Assembly: GCA_024696565.1 (NCBI GenBank)
Contig: JAILGR010000011.1
Location: 1 to 10,288, forward strand
Direction: 5' to 3'
From: Acholeplasmatales bacterium
GTDB taxonomy: Bacteria > Bacillota_I > Bacilli_A > Acholeplasmatales > Anaeroplasmataceae
Length of the DNA stretch: 10,288 nucleotides
Below the pieces are notes generated by a model. That model saw nothing but the letters and a program-made list of their open reading frames with translations. It was not told the DNA's origin and did not search any database. The translations under genes were made by a program, and so were the position numbers. Of the stretch, positions 1-6,565 are shown piece after piece. How positions within the stretch are numbered: the stretch's first letter is position 1; each line of letters opens with the position of its first letter.

Positions 1-155
1 AAGGTTATAAACCGCAAGTAAGTATTAATATCAAAAGTATTGGTGCTGAGCAATACTTGAAAAGGCATGTAAATATGATGTCAGGTGAATGTTATAAAGT
101 TGAACGTGAGTGAAGAACTGATGAAGCATCGAAAAGACTATAAATGTAGATGAAA

Positions 156-178
156 CTAGGTTGTTGTGTGAAATCTAG
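156..178 (+). other. Candidate EBS1 stem-loop of intron domain I
   Basis: CTAGGTT (156-162) pairs with AATCTAG (172-178) through one G-U pair and exposes the nine-base loop GTTGTGTGA. The setting resembles the EBS1 loop of Ll.LtrB, which also contains GUUGUG. UGUG in the loop would pair with CACA, the exon end predicted if the interrupted transposase reads His-Thr (CAC A) across the junction. The 5' exon is outside the window, so the assignment is inferred. Confidence 0.4.
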
Positions 179-422
179 GATTAGTTCAATGGGAGCCTAA
201 TTATTGATTGAATATCTACCGGTGTTGAGGTTACAAGAGTATAACATAGGCTTTGAATGGGAACAGGAGAGTCCTATATAATGATGTTAAGGGAAAACAT
301 AAGCTAACATATATGCGAATGTGATAGTACCAAAGTATTATGTAGGTGCGGATAAACCCGTAGTAGTGATGAAAACATTGTAATGATGTTTGAGCAAAGG
401 GGTTTAGTTGTGTTACTTTTAG

Positions 423-461
423 ATGATAACAACTGAAACAATTAGGAGGATTATCATATTG
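423..461 (+). promoter_or_regulatory. Domain IVa-like hairpin holding the maturase ribosome site
   Basis: ATGATAA (423-429) is an exact reverse complement of TTATCAT (451-457). The 21-base loop between them contains AGGAGGA (444-450), and the in-frame TTG start (459-461) follows at once. In Ll.LtrB the corresponding domain IVa carries the ribosome site and start of LtrA and is the protein's high-affinity binding site, which lets it repress its own translation. The pairing is seen; autoregulation here is inferred from that precedent. Confidence 0.55.
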
Positions 462-1703
462 AAAGAAAAACCATTTAAAATAGGGAAGATGGAAATCTAT
501 GAGGCATTCAAAAAGGTAAAGAAGAATAAAGGAGCTGGAGGCGTCGATAAAATAAGTTTAGATAGATACGAAATCAATCTTAAAGACAATTTATATAAGT
601 TATGGAATAGAATGTCTTCTGGTAGCTACTATCCAAGAGAAGTAAGAGGTGTAGAAATACCGAAGAAAAATGGTAAAATGCGTTTATTAGGAATTCCTAC
701 AATTGAAGATAGAATTGCGCAAATGGTGGTTAGAGAAAGACTTGAAGAAAAAGTTGAACCTATATTTGTTAATGAATCATATGGATATAGACCTAATAAA
801 TCGGCGATAGGTGCAATAACATCAGCGAGAATGAATTGTTTTAAATATCCGTGGTTGATAGAGTTTGATATAGTTGGGTTGTTTGATAATATAGACCACG
901 ATTTATTGATGAAAGCTGTTAAGTTATTCTTAAAGGAAAAATGGGAAATACTATATATTGACAGGTGGCTAAAATCTTCTATTCTTATGCCAAATGGTGA
1001 AATTAATAGCAGAAATAAAGGTACACCACAGGGTGGAGTTATTAGTCCAGTATTAGCAAATTTATTTTTACATTACGCTTTTGATTTATGGATAAAAAGA
1101 ACCTTTAATGACATAAGCTTTGAAAGATATGCGGATGATGGTATTATTCATTGCAAAACATTAAGACAAGCTGAATATATTCTAAATAGATTAAAAGAAA
1201 GAATGAAAGAGTGTGGATTAGAGATACATCCTAACAAGACTAAAATTATATATTGTAAAAGCTATAAGAATACAATGAATTATGTTAATTATGAATTCAC
1301 ATTTCTAGGTTATACGTTCAAGCCCAGTATAGTCAAGAATATGGAAGGAAAATTAATATTAGGATTTGTCCCGAGTGTAAGCAAAGAGGCAGCTAAAAAG
1401 TTTAGGAAATCAATTAAAGATACAATTAACAAGGCAAAAACAAGTGATATTGAAAAAATAGCTGAATTAATAAATCCTATAATTATGGGATGGTATAACT
1501 ATTTTTGTGCTTTCTCCAAACATATAGCGTTTCGCAGCGGAATAAACTACATTAATAATGCAATATCTAATTGGGTTAAGAAGTATTTTAAATCTTGTAG
1601 GAGAAGTATTAAGAAAGCTTACAAGAAACTTTATTACATATCAAAAAGTAATAAATTGTTTTATCATTGGAAATTGGGATATACCCCTATTAAGAATTGG
1701 TAG
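459..1703 (+). CDS. ltrA: Group II intron reverse transcriptase/maturase
   Basis: Intron-encoded protein that aids splicing and copies the intron RNA into DNA at new sites. Read from TTG 459 it has 414 residues. The RT fingers/palm begin near residue 20 (KNKGAGGVD). The metal-binding Asp lies in FDIVGLFDN (D137) and the catalytic YADD is at 224-227. The maturase domain X includes GWYNYF at 344-349. The chain ends soon after a basic helix-rich stretch, with no room for an HNH endonuclease, so this is an endonuclease-lacking type that probably uses nicked or replicating DNA for priming. The start was chosen because AGGAGG (444-449) sits nine bases before TTG and related proteins begin near the KPF motif. 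ATG 423 in the same frame has no good ribosome site and lies in an RNA hairpin. The frame is intact, so activity is plausible. Confidence 0.95.
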   Translation: MKEKPFKIGKMEIYEAFKKVKKNKGAGGVDKISLDRYEINLKDNLYKLWNRMSSGSYYPREVRGVEIPKKNGKMRLLGIPTIEDRIAQMVVRERLEEKVEPIFVNESYGYRPNKSAIGAITSARMNCFKYPWLIEFDIVGLFDNIDHDLLMKAVKLFLKEKWEILYIDRWLKSSILMPNGEINSRNKGTPQGGVISPVLANLFLHYAFDLWIKRTFNDISFERYADDGIIHCKTLRQAEYILNRLKERMKECGLEIHPNKTKIIYCKSYKNTMNYVNYEFTFLGYTFKPSIVKNMEGKLILGFVPSVSKEAAKKFRKSIKDTINKAKTSDIEKIAELINPIIMGWYNYFCAFSKHIAFRSGINYINNAISNWVKKYFKSCRRSIKKAYKKLYYISKSNKLFYHWKLGYTPIKNW

Positions 1704-1712
1704 TAACAACAA

Positions 1713-1746
1713 GAGCCGTATGATGGGAGACTATCACGTACGGTTC
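1713..1746 (+). ncRNA. Group II intron domain V
   Basis: Catalytic RNA helix of 34 bases. GAGCCGTA (1713-1720) pairs with TACGGTTC (1739-1746). A two-base CG bulge (1737-1738) follows, then a distal six-pair helix TGATGG/CTATCA capped by a GAGA (GNRA) tetraloop. The AGC catalytic triad is present. All expected pairs form, so the ribozyme core is probably functional. Confidence 0.95.
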
Positions 1747-1784
1747 CGTGAGAGGAAAAGGTGAAACTCCTTTTCCTACTCGAC
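1747..1784 (+). ncRNA. Group II intron domain VI with branch-point A and 3' splice site
   Basis: GAG (1750-1752) pairs with CTC (1779-1781), and AGGAAAAGG (1753-1761) pairs perfectly with CCTTTTCCT (1769-1777). A1778 is left as a single bulge between the two helices. The bulged A is the expected lariat branch point; it stands seventh from the intron's last base, counting that base, as is usual. The intron ends ...CTCGAC at 1784 and the exon resumes CTAGATGG. Confidence 0.92.
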
Positions 1785-2221
1785 CTAGATGGAATTGTAA
1801 GTATCATATAGTATTCATTCCAAAATATAGAAGGAAAGAAATATATGGTCAAATAAAAAGTGATATAGGAAAAATATTGAGAACTTTGTGTGAATACAAA
1901 GATGTGGAAATAATAGAAGCACACGCAATGAAAGATCACATTCATATGCTTCTTGCAATACCACCAAAGTTAGCAGTTTCTTCATTCATGGGATACCTTA
2001 AGGGCAAGAGTAGTCTCATGATATTTGAGAGACATGCGAATTTGAAATATAAATATGGCAATCGAAACTTTTGGGCGAAAGGATATTTTGTGTCAACAGT
2101 TGGTTTGAAGGATGAAGTGGTAAGAGAGTACATCAGAAATCAAGAACTTGAAGATATGAAAGAAGATAAGATCACTTCAAAAGAATACGAAGATCCGTTC
2201 AAAGGAGCCCAAAAGAAATAG
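1785..2221 (+). CDS. tnpA: IS200/IS605-type transposase TnpA, 3' exon (gene split by intron)
   Basis: HUH-type Y1 transposase that cuts and rejoins single-stranded DNA at the hairpin ends of its IS. This exon gives 144 residues from the family block RWNCKYHIVF onward. The HUH motif is His-Ile-His (1937-1945), and the nucleophile Tyr is in EYIRNQ (2129-2131). The FMGYLKGKS and YKYGNRNFW blocks are typical of IS200-like TnpA. Only about ten N-terminal residues and the start codon are missing; they should lie upstream of the intron, before base 1. The first codon is split by the intron (xCT, probably ACT for Thr). An in-frame GTG at 1748 could extend the reading frame, but it lies in domain VI RNA without a ribosome site. 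Expression should therefore require splicing. Confidence 0.93.
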
Positions 2222-2326
2222 CCGCTAAAATATAGCGGCTGCCAGTGTGGAACACGGTTGTCAGGCTTTTCATACGTCCCTTGAGGGACCTGTGAAGTAA
2301 TGGGCGCTTATAGCGGGGCCGAAAAA
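2221..2326 (+). other. Structured non-coding tail of the IS
   Basis: No reading frame is evident here. Three small hairpins can be read. GCCGCTA (2221-2227) pairs with TAGCGGC (2233-2239) and overlaps the tnpA stop. GTCCC (2276-2280) pairs with GGGAC (2285-2289) around TTGA. CGCT (2305-2308) pairs with AGCG (2312-2315). None has a T-run, so they are not clear terminators. They may be IS end structure or RNA folds shielding the transposase from outside transcription. Confidence 0.45.
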
Positions 2327-2345
2327 CCACCCGTTGAACGGGTGG
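2327..2345 (+). repeat. IS200-type right-end hairpin
   Basis: CCACCCGT (2327-2334) and ACGGGTGG (2338-2345) form a perfect eight-pair stem with loop TGA. IS200/IS605 transposases recognise such subterminal hairpins in single-stranded DNA. It is the most GC-rich element near the boundary and lies 16 bases before the next gene's ribosome site. Confidence 0.75.
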
Positions 2346-2376
2346 ATTGTTATTATCTTTTAAAGGAGTATGTAAT

Positions 2377-3465
2377 ATGATTTCAGCTTTAATGGAAAAT
2401 TTAATGGGAAATATGCATATAGCATGGCAATTATTAATATTTATAGTTGCATTCGTTGTAGGTGTATTTTGTTTAGTTAAATTTTGTGATATTTTTGTTG
2501 ATTCAGCATCAAGTATTGCTAAAAGAGCTAAAATATCACCAATGATTATAGGCTTAACCATTGTCGCTATGGGAACATCTTTCCCAGAACTTGCGGTATC
2601 ATCTTCAGATTCTATATCTGCATTGATGAAGTCTACTGAGGAAGTGGCAGTTCATGCTAATATTGCAATGGCTAATGTTGTAGGGTCTAACATTTGTAAT
2701 ATCTTATTAGTATTAGGTTTTTCTATTTTCTTTACTCCAATAATTGTTAAGAAAGAGACTTTAAAAAGAGATTACCCATTTTTATTAGTAGCAACTGGTA
2801 TTTTCGTTTTATTTGGATTATTGTTTGGAGTTTCAGAATCAAATTATGCAATTTTAAGAATAGAAGGTATTGTTTTAGTTTTATTGATGATTATATATAT
2901 TATTTATTTAATCATTGATGCTAAAAAGCACCCTGTAGATAGTGAAGATGAGATTAAAGAATTTCCATTATGGAAGGCTATTGTTTTATTGATTGTTGGT
3001 GGCTTTGGAGTATATTTAGGTGGCGATTTTGTTGTTTTTGGAGCTAAAGGAGTTGCCTTAACTGGAGCAAATGCTATCCCAGGAGTAGATAAAGATTTGG
3101 CTGAAAAGATTATCGGTTTAACTGTTGTTGCAGTAGGTACATCACTACCTGAACTTGTTACATCTGTTGTTGCAGCAAAAAAAGGTCAAGTAGATATGGC
3201 CTTAGGTAATGTTATTGGATCAAATATATTTAATATTTTATTTGTATTAGGTATTTCAGCAACCATTAATCCAATTATTGCTGATAATACAATTGTGTTT
3301 GATTTAATATTTATGCTAACTGTAACATTACTCTTATTTGGTATTTCTTTTACAAAGAAGCTTGATAAAAAGTTTGGTATATTGTTCTTAGGATTATATG
3401 CTTTATATGTTATTTATTTAGTTTTAAGAGTAGTGCTTGCAACACAAGGTATTTATTTACCATAA
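2377..3465 (+). CDS. K+-dependent Na+/Ca2+ exchanger-like CaCA family protein
   Basis: Membrane antiporter predicted to exchange Ca2+ (or another cation) against Na+ or H+. Its 362 residues are nearly all hydrophobic helices. The two inverted alpha repeats of the CaCA family are clear: GTSFPE (66-71) with GSNICN (103-108), and GTSLPE (254-259) with GSNIFN (281-286). These supply the Glu and Asn ligands of the ion site. A charged loop of about 20 residues (near 186-208) separates the halves. The length fits the bacterial YrbG-like group. The start is ATG 2377, preceded at eight bases by AAAGGAG (2362-2368); an upstream in-frame TTG at 2347 is rejected. The IS right end lies almost against the ribosome site, so the original promoter is displaced or lost. 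Ion choice cannot be read from sequence. Confidence 0.9.
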   Translation: MISALMENLMGNMHIAWQLLIFIVAFVVGVFCLVKFCDIFVDSASSIAKRAKISPMIIGLTIVAMGTSFPELAVSSSDSISALMKSTEEVAVHANIAMANVVGSNICNILLVLGFSIFFTPIIVKKETLKRDYPFLLVATGIFVLFGLLFGVSESNYAILRIEGIVLVLLMIIYIIYLIIDAKKHPVDSEDEIKEFPLWKAIVLLIVGGFGVYLGGDFVVFGAKGVALTGANAIPGVDKDLAEKIIGLTVVAVGTSLPELVTSVVAAKKGQVDMALGNVIGSNIFNILFVLGISATINPIIADNTIVFDLIFMLTVTLLLFGISFTKKLDKKFGILFLGLYALYVIYLVLRVVLATQGIYLP

Positions 3466-3488
3466 TGCTTTAATTCTTTTTGATTTTG

Positions 3489-3506
3489 TGGTATCATAAA
3501 ATGATA
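3489..3506 (+). promoter_or_regulatory. Extended -10 element overlapping an inverted repeat
   Basis: TGGTATCAT (3489-3497) fits an extended -10 (TGN followed by TATCAT), although no good -35 lies upstream. TATCAT (3492-3497) is repeated inverted as ATGATA (3501-3506) with AAA between them. The AGGAGG ribosome site for the next gene follows at about 3511-3516. The palindrome could be an operator or a chance AT-rich symmetry. Confidence 0.4.
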
Positions 3507-3523
3507 AAAAAGGAGGATATAAT

Positions 3524-4147
3524 ATGGGTTTAGTAGGTATTGCAGCATGTAAAAATGGAATTCTTGCCATTGCTGATTATGAAAGTGACAACACTTATGC
3601 AAACAAGAATGGAAATATTAAAGAGGAAGACGACAAAAGAAGAGCGACAAATAAAATATTTTCTGGTAATGATTATGTAGTTGTGGCTTATGGTTCTAAT
3701 ATTGTAAATGTTAGAGGTAAAGATAGATATTTAGAAGATTATTTAAAATTTAAGAAAGCTAAAAAAATTGAAAAAGTATTAAAGAAAGCTAATAAGAAAG
3801 TATTTTATAAAGAATTTTATGGCTTTTTAGTTGGATATATTGATAAAGAGGGCAAGTATCAAATTAAAAGATATGAATTTAATTTAGATACAATTAACCC
3901 TAATAAAAAGAAATATATTGAAACTGAATATGATGAAAATGGAGTATTATTTGGTGGAGATGAAGTATATTCAAAACTAATCAATATGCCATTCATTTAT
4001 ACAAAGTGGGAAACTGTAGAAACTATTTTAGAAGAAGTTAAAACTAGATTTTATAAATTGATGGAAGAGAAAAACGAAGAAAATGTTTCTTTAATGGGGA
4101 AAAAGGAGTTAAATACTTTTATACTAAAAAAAGAAACTGATAAGTAA
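3524..4147 (+). CDS. Hypothetical protein with possible proteasome/HslV-like (Ntn-hydrolase) fold
   Basis: The 207-residue protein is not confidently recognised. It has no signal peptide or membrane segment, so it is probably cytosolic. The first 60 residues read like the start of proteasome-beta/HslV proteins: a short hydrophobic strand (GLVGIAAC), KNG, then ILAIADYESD, a charged loop, and NKIFSGNDYVVVAYGSN. Later FLVGYIDKEGKYQIKRYEF resembles the family's central sheet strand. The N-terminal Thr, Ser or Cys nucleophile is absent (it begins Met-Gly-Leu-Val), so catalysis of the usual kind is unlikely; it may be structural or a pseudo-enzyme. The last third is acidic and Lys-rich, probably helical. 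The start has AGGAGG (about 3511-3516) before ATG 3524. It is nine bases from the next gene, so the two are probably co-transcribed. The fold call is inference from pattern only. Confidence 0.8.
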   Translation: MGLVGIAACKNGILAIADYESDNTYANKNGNIKEEDDKRRATNKIFSGNDYVVVAYGSNIVNVRGKDRYLEDYLKFKKAKKIEKVLKKANKKVFYKEFYGFLVGYIDKEGKYQIKRYEFNLDTINPNKKKYIETEYDENGVLFGGDEVYSKLINMPFIYTKWETVETILEEVKTRFYKLMEEKNEENVSLMGKKELNTFILKKETDK

Positions 4148-4156
4148 GGTTTTAAA

Positions 4157-5551
4157 ATGGGAAGAAAAAGAAAAGTTAATAAAGCTAAAAAATTAGCTAA
4201 GAAATATCCTAAGATTGTTATAGGTGCAATTATCTTCTTAGCTATAGTTATTGTAGTATTATACATATTACATATGACTCATGTCATCACTATTCCTTTT
4301 TTAATTAAAAATGAAACTGAAGAAGTTATAGATGATCATAATCATGGTGAAGTAAAAGAAGATGGAATAGTAGAGAATATTAAATATGATGAGTTCTCTA
4401 TTCATTTTATGGAACTTGGTAATGAATTTGCAGGAGATTCTGTTTATATAAAAGCAGGAGATGTTGATATTTTAATTGATGCTGGTTCAAGAGGAAATTC
4501 GGCACCATTTATAACAGAATATGTAGACAAGTATTGTACTGATGGAAAATTAGAATATGTTATTGCAACACATAACCATCAAGATCATATTGCTGGTTTT
4601 GCTGGTAATTCTTCAGCTAAAGCAAAAAATTTCAAGGGCGATACTGTAGGTAAAACAGGAATTCTATATTATTATGATGTTGAAACATTAATTGATTTTA
4701 CTTATGCTACTATTACTAAAAAGGTAGATGGAAAGAATAAAGATTTCACATATCTAAATAAAGAACAAAATTCTAGTGATTTTGGCTCATCTACTGTATA
4801 TGGTAAATATTTAGAGGCAAGAGAATATGCAATTTCTAAAGGAACTAAATATTTTACAGCAAAAGATTTATGGGATAATAATAACCATTTATTCAATCTA
4901 ACATCAAGTATAACAATGGATGTTTTATATAATTATTATTATTTTAATGAATCTTCTGATGTTAATAATTATTCTGTTTGTACATTGTTTACTTATAACG
5001 AAAAGAGTTATTTATTAACTGGTGATTTAGAAAAAGAAGGCGAAGAAAAGCTTGAAAACTATTATGATGGTTCAACAAAAGAAAAAACATTGCCTCATGT
5101 AGAATTGTTTAAAGCTGGTCACCATGGTTCATATACTGCATCTAATGAGTGCTTATTAGAAAAGGTTGCACCAAAGATGTGTGTTGCATGCTGTTGTTGT
5201 GGTTCAACAGAATATACTATTGACAATGACCATATTTTCCCAGCTCAAGAATTCATAGATAGAATTGCTAAATATACATCAAGAGTATATATTACATCTT
5301 TATACGATAAGGAAAATGATAAAGGAATTTCTATGAATGGAAATGTTGTTGTATCATCAAATGGATTAAATGTTGGCTTATATGCATCAAATAATTTAAT
5401 TAGATTAAAAGATACTTCATGGTTTAATGAAGATATTTATGTGGTTAATGGTAAGGTAAGACCATCTAGTAGTGGTGAGTTTTATAAAGAGGGCGATCCT
5501 GGTGTTAGTAAGATAAAACAAAGGACTTGGCCATCATATGGTGTCGCTTAA
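4157..5551 (+). CDS. Membrane-anchored ComEC/Rec2-type metallo-beta-lactamase-fold hydrolase
   Basis: A 464-residue protein. Residues 1-18 are very basic, residues 20-41 form one membrane helix, and the rest should lie outside the cell, starting with a His/Asp/Glu-rich linker. The metallo-beta-lactamase motif THNHQDH gives H139, H141, D143 and H144. Asp290 (TGDLEKEG) and His322/His323 (AGHHGS) complete a likely two-metal site. The order matches the hydrolase domain of ComEC/Rec2-like proteins, which may degrade one DNA strand during uptake, but no ComEC channel domain is present. The substrate is unknown: DNA, a nucleotide or a phosphodiester is possible. Residues 342-348 hold five cysteines (CVACCCC), odd for an exported domain. 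The start ATG 4157 has AAGG at 4146-4149. Its stop overlaps the next gene's ribosome site, implying one operon. Confidence 0.87.
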   Translation: MGRKRKVNKAKKLAKKYPKIVIGAIIFLAIVIVVLYILHMTHVITIPFLIKNETEEVIDDHNHGEVKEDGIVENIKYDEFSIHFMELGNEFAGDSVYIKAGDVDILIDAGSRGNSAPFITEYVDKYCTDGKLEYVIATHNHQDHIAGFAGNSSAKAKNFKGDTVGKTGILYYYDVETLIDFTYATITKKVDGKNKDFTYLNKEQNSSDFGSSTVYGKYLEAREYAISKGTKYFTAKDLWDNNNHLFNLTSSITMDVLYNYYYFNESSDVNNYSVCTLFTYNEKSYLLTGDLEKEGEEKLENYYDGSTKEKTLPHVELFKAGHHGSYTASNECLLEKVAPKMCVACCCCGSTEYTIDNDHIFPAQEFIDRIAKYTSRVYITSLYDKENDKGISMNGNVVVSSNGLNVGLYASNNLIRLKDTSWFNEDIYVVNGKVRPSSSGEFYKEGDPGVSKIKQRTWPSYGVA

Positions 5552-5562
5552 GGAGGTTTTTT

Positions 5563-6516
5563 ATGGAACAAATATTAGAAAAGATTAAGGAGTTTAATAG
5601 AATAATTATTCATGGTCATTCAAGACCTGATGGAGATTGTATAGGTTCTCAATATGGCTTATACTATATTCTTAAAGAATCTTTTCCAGAAAAAGAAGTG
5701 TATATAACAGGTGAGACTTCTGAATATGTCGCATTTGTTGGGGCACCTACTTTATTAAAGGATGATGAACTATTTAAAGATGCATTATGTATTTGTCTAG
5801 ATTGTGGTAATTCCCAAAGATTATCTGATAATAGATGCTTCAATTCTAAGTATGTAATTAAAATTGATCATCACCCTAATGTTGAGCCTTATGGTGATTA
5901 TGTGTATGTAGATACTACAGCACCAGCTTGTGCACAAATAATTACTGAATTTTATTTAAAGTTTAAAGATGAATTAAAATTAACAAAAGAAGCAGCAACA
6001 GCTTTATATGTAGGTATTAATACTGATACCGGCAGATTTAAATTTGATTCTGTTAATTCAAGAACTTTTATGGCAGCTGCTTGTTTAGTTGATCATGGTG
6101 TTGACCTATCTTATATTGATAATCAATTATCAGTGGAAACATTAGAAACATTAAAACTTAAAGGATGGGTATTATCTAATTTCAAAATGACAAAAAATGG
6201 GTTTGCCTATGTTTCTTTAAATAGAGAAACAATTGAATCATTTGGTGTGTCTGATGAAGACGCAGCGGCACAGGTTTCTGCAATATCAACAATTGAGGGC
6301 TGTCCTGTTTGGGCACTATTTATTGAGTATCCAGGAGAAATAAGGATTAGACTTAGATCTAGAGGACCATTCATAAACGAATTAGCTTCAATGTATCAGG
6401 GTGGAGGACACCCAAAAGCTGCAGGAGCTAAGCTTGAGAATTGGGAACAATTAACTGAATTTGTAGAAAAAGCTGATAATCTTGTAAAAGAATATAAAAT
6501 TTCTCTTGCAAAATAG
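5563..6516 (+). CDS. nrnA: DHH/DHHA1 phosphoesterase, NrnA-type oligoribonuclease/pAp phosphatase
   Basis: Cytosolic enzyme of the NrnA family, which degrades very short RNAs and dephosphorylates 3'-phosphoadenosine 5'-phosphate; some relatives cleave c-di-AMP or pApA. In its 317 residues the DHH domain shows HSRPDGD (19-25), D80 in LDCGN, DHH at 102-104 and D155 in NTDTGRF. These are the usual Mn2+ ligands. The DHHA1 domain ends with GGGHPKAAG from residue 280, the RNA-binding glycine loop. All key residues are intact and the length is normal. The start is ATG 5563, with AGGAGG (5551-5556) touching the preceding stop; an in-frame ATG at 5527 lies inside the upstream gene and is rejected. It shares an operon with the MBL-fold gene and probably the gene before it. 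No GGDEF or PAS domain is present, so it is not GdpP. Confidence 0.93.
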   Translation: MEQILEKIKEFNRIIIHGHSRPDGDCIGSQYGLYYILKESFPEKEVYITGETSEYVAFVGAPTLLKDDELFKDALCICLDCGNSQRLSDNRCFNSKYVIKIDHHPNVEPYGDYVYVDTTAPACAQIITEFYLKFKDELKLTKEAATALYVGINTDTGRFKFDSVNSRTFMAAACLVDHGVDLSYIDNQLSVETLETLKLKGWVLSNFKMTKNGFAYVSLNRETIESFGVSDEDAAAQVSAISTIEGCPVWALFIEYPGEIRIRLRSRGPFINELASMYQGGGHPKAAGAKLENWEQLTEFVEKADNLVKEYKISLAK

Positions 6517-6534
6517 AAAATAATTTAGTAAAAT
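6506..6534 (+). promoter_or_regulatory. Promoter of tRNA-Gln, overlapping the nrnA end
   Basis: TTGCAA (6506-6511), a 17-base spacer and TAAAAT (6529-6534) give four of six and five of six consensus matches. The -35 lies inside the last codons of nrnA. Transcription should start near 6541, about 25 bases before the tRNA. Confidence 0.6.
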
Positions 6535-6536
6535 GA

Positions 6537-6560
6537 TTGAGGACTCTAAAAAAGCCTCAA
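6537..6560 (+). repeat. Inverted repeat between nrnA and tRNA-Gln
   Basis: TTGAGG (6537-6542) and CCTCAA (6555-6560) can form a six-pair stem with a 12-base loop. No T-run follows, so it is a weak terminator candidate for the nrnA transcript or an RNA-processing fold. The left arm would not be fully contained in transcripts starting near 6541. Confidence 0.3.
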
Positions 6561-6565
6561 CATTT

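Larger units (their letters stand above)
1..1784 (+). mobile_element. Group II intron, 5' end cut by window start
   Basis: Self-splicing retroelement. The visible part holds most of domain I, then a domain III-like stretch (about 357-402, with the GCAAAGGGG string that I recall from the Lactococcus Ll.LtrB intron), domain IV carrying the maturase gene, domain V at 1713-1746 and domain VI at about 1747-1781. No GUGYG-type 5' intron boundary is seen near base 1, so the left end lies upstream. The 3' end is placed at 1784 because CTACTCGAC matches the usual bacterial intron end. Joining the next base to an upstream A would also restore the conserved His-Thr-Arg-Trp of an IS200 transposase. The 3' boundary is strongly supported; the subclass is not settled. 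Confidence 0.93.
1785..2352 (+). mobile_element. Right part of an IS200/IS605 element (outer end approximate)
   Basis: The transposase exon is followed by about 125 non-coding bases ending in a strong hairpin, the layout of an IS200-type right end. There is no tnpB, so it is the transposase-only type. The outer edge is put a few bases beyond the hairpin at 2345, and I cannot fix the exact cleavage site. The left half and the left-end hairpin are outside the window, beyond the intron. Confidence 0.75.

Noticed and set aside
423..458. ATG at 423 as the maturase start
   Set aside because: It has no ribosome site, lies in one arm of an RNA hairpin, and adds 12 residues not expected in the family. 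TTG 459 has AGGAGG at ideal spacing.
459..1703. A retron or diversity-generating reverse transcriptase
   Set aside because: The flanking domain V, the branch-point domain VI and the maturase domain X show a group II intron; no msr/msd or template repeat was seen.
1748..1784. GTG at 1748 as an independent transposase start
   Set aside because: These codons are domain VI RNA of the intron, there is no ribosome site, and the protein they encode does not resemble the TnpA N-terminus.
2221..2239. Hairpin after tnpA as a Rho-independent terminator
   Set aside because: The stem is good, but the following bases are CTGCCAGTG rather than a T-run.
1664..2561. Minus-strand open frames opposite tnpA, the IS tail and the exchanger start
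   Set aside because: They have no ribosome sites or recognisable protein features and run against well-supported + strand genes.
4157..5551. A full ComEC competence channel or an antibiotic-degrading metallo-beta-lactamase
   Set aside because: There is only one membrane helix and no competence domain, so no channel. The TGDLEKEG and AGHHGS motifs fit the ComEC-type hydrolase rather than class B beta-lactamases.
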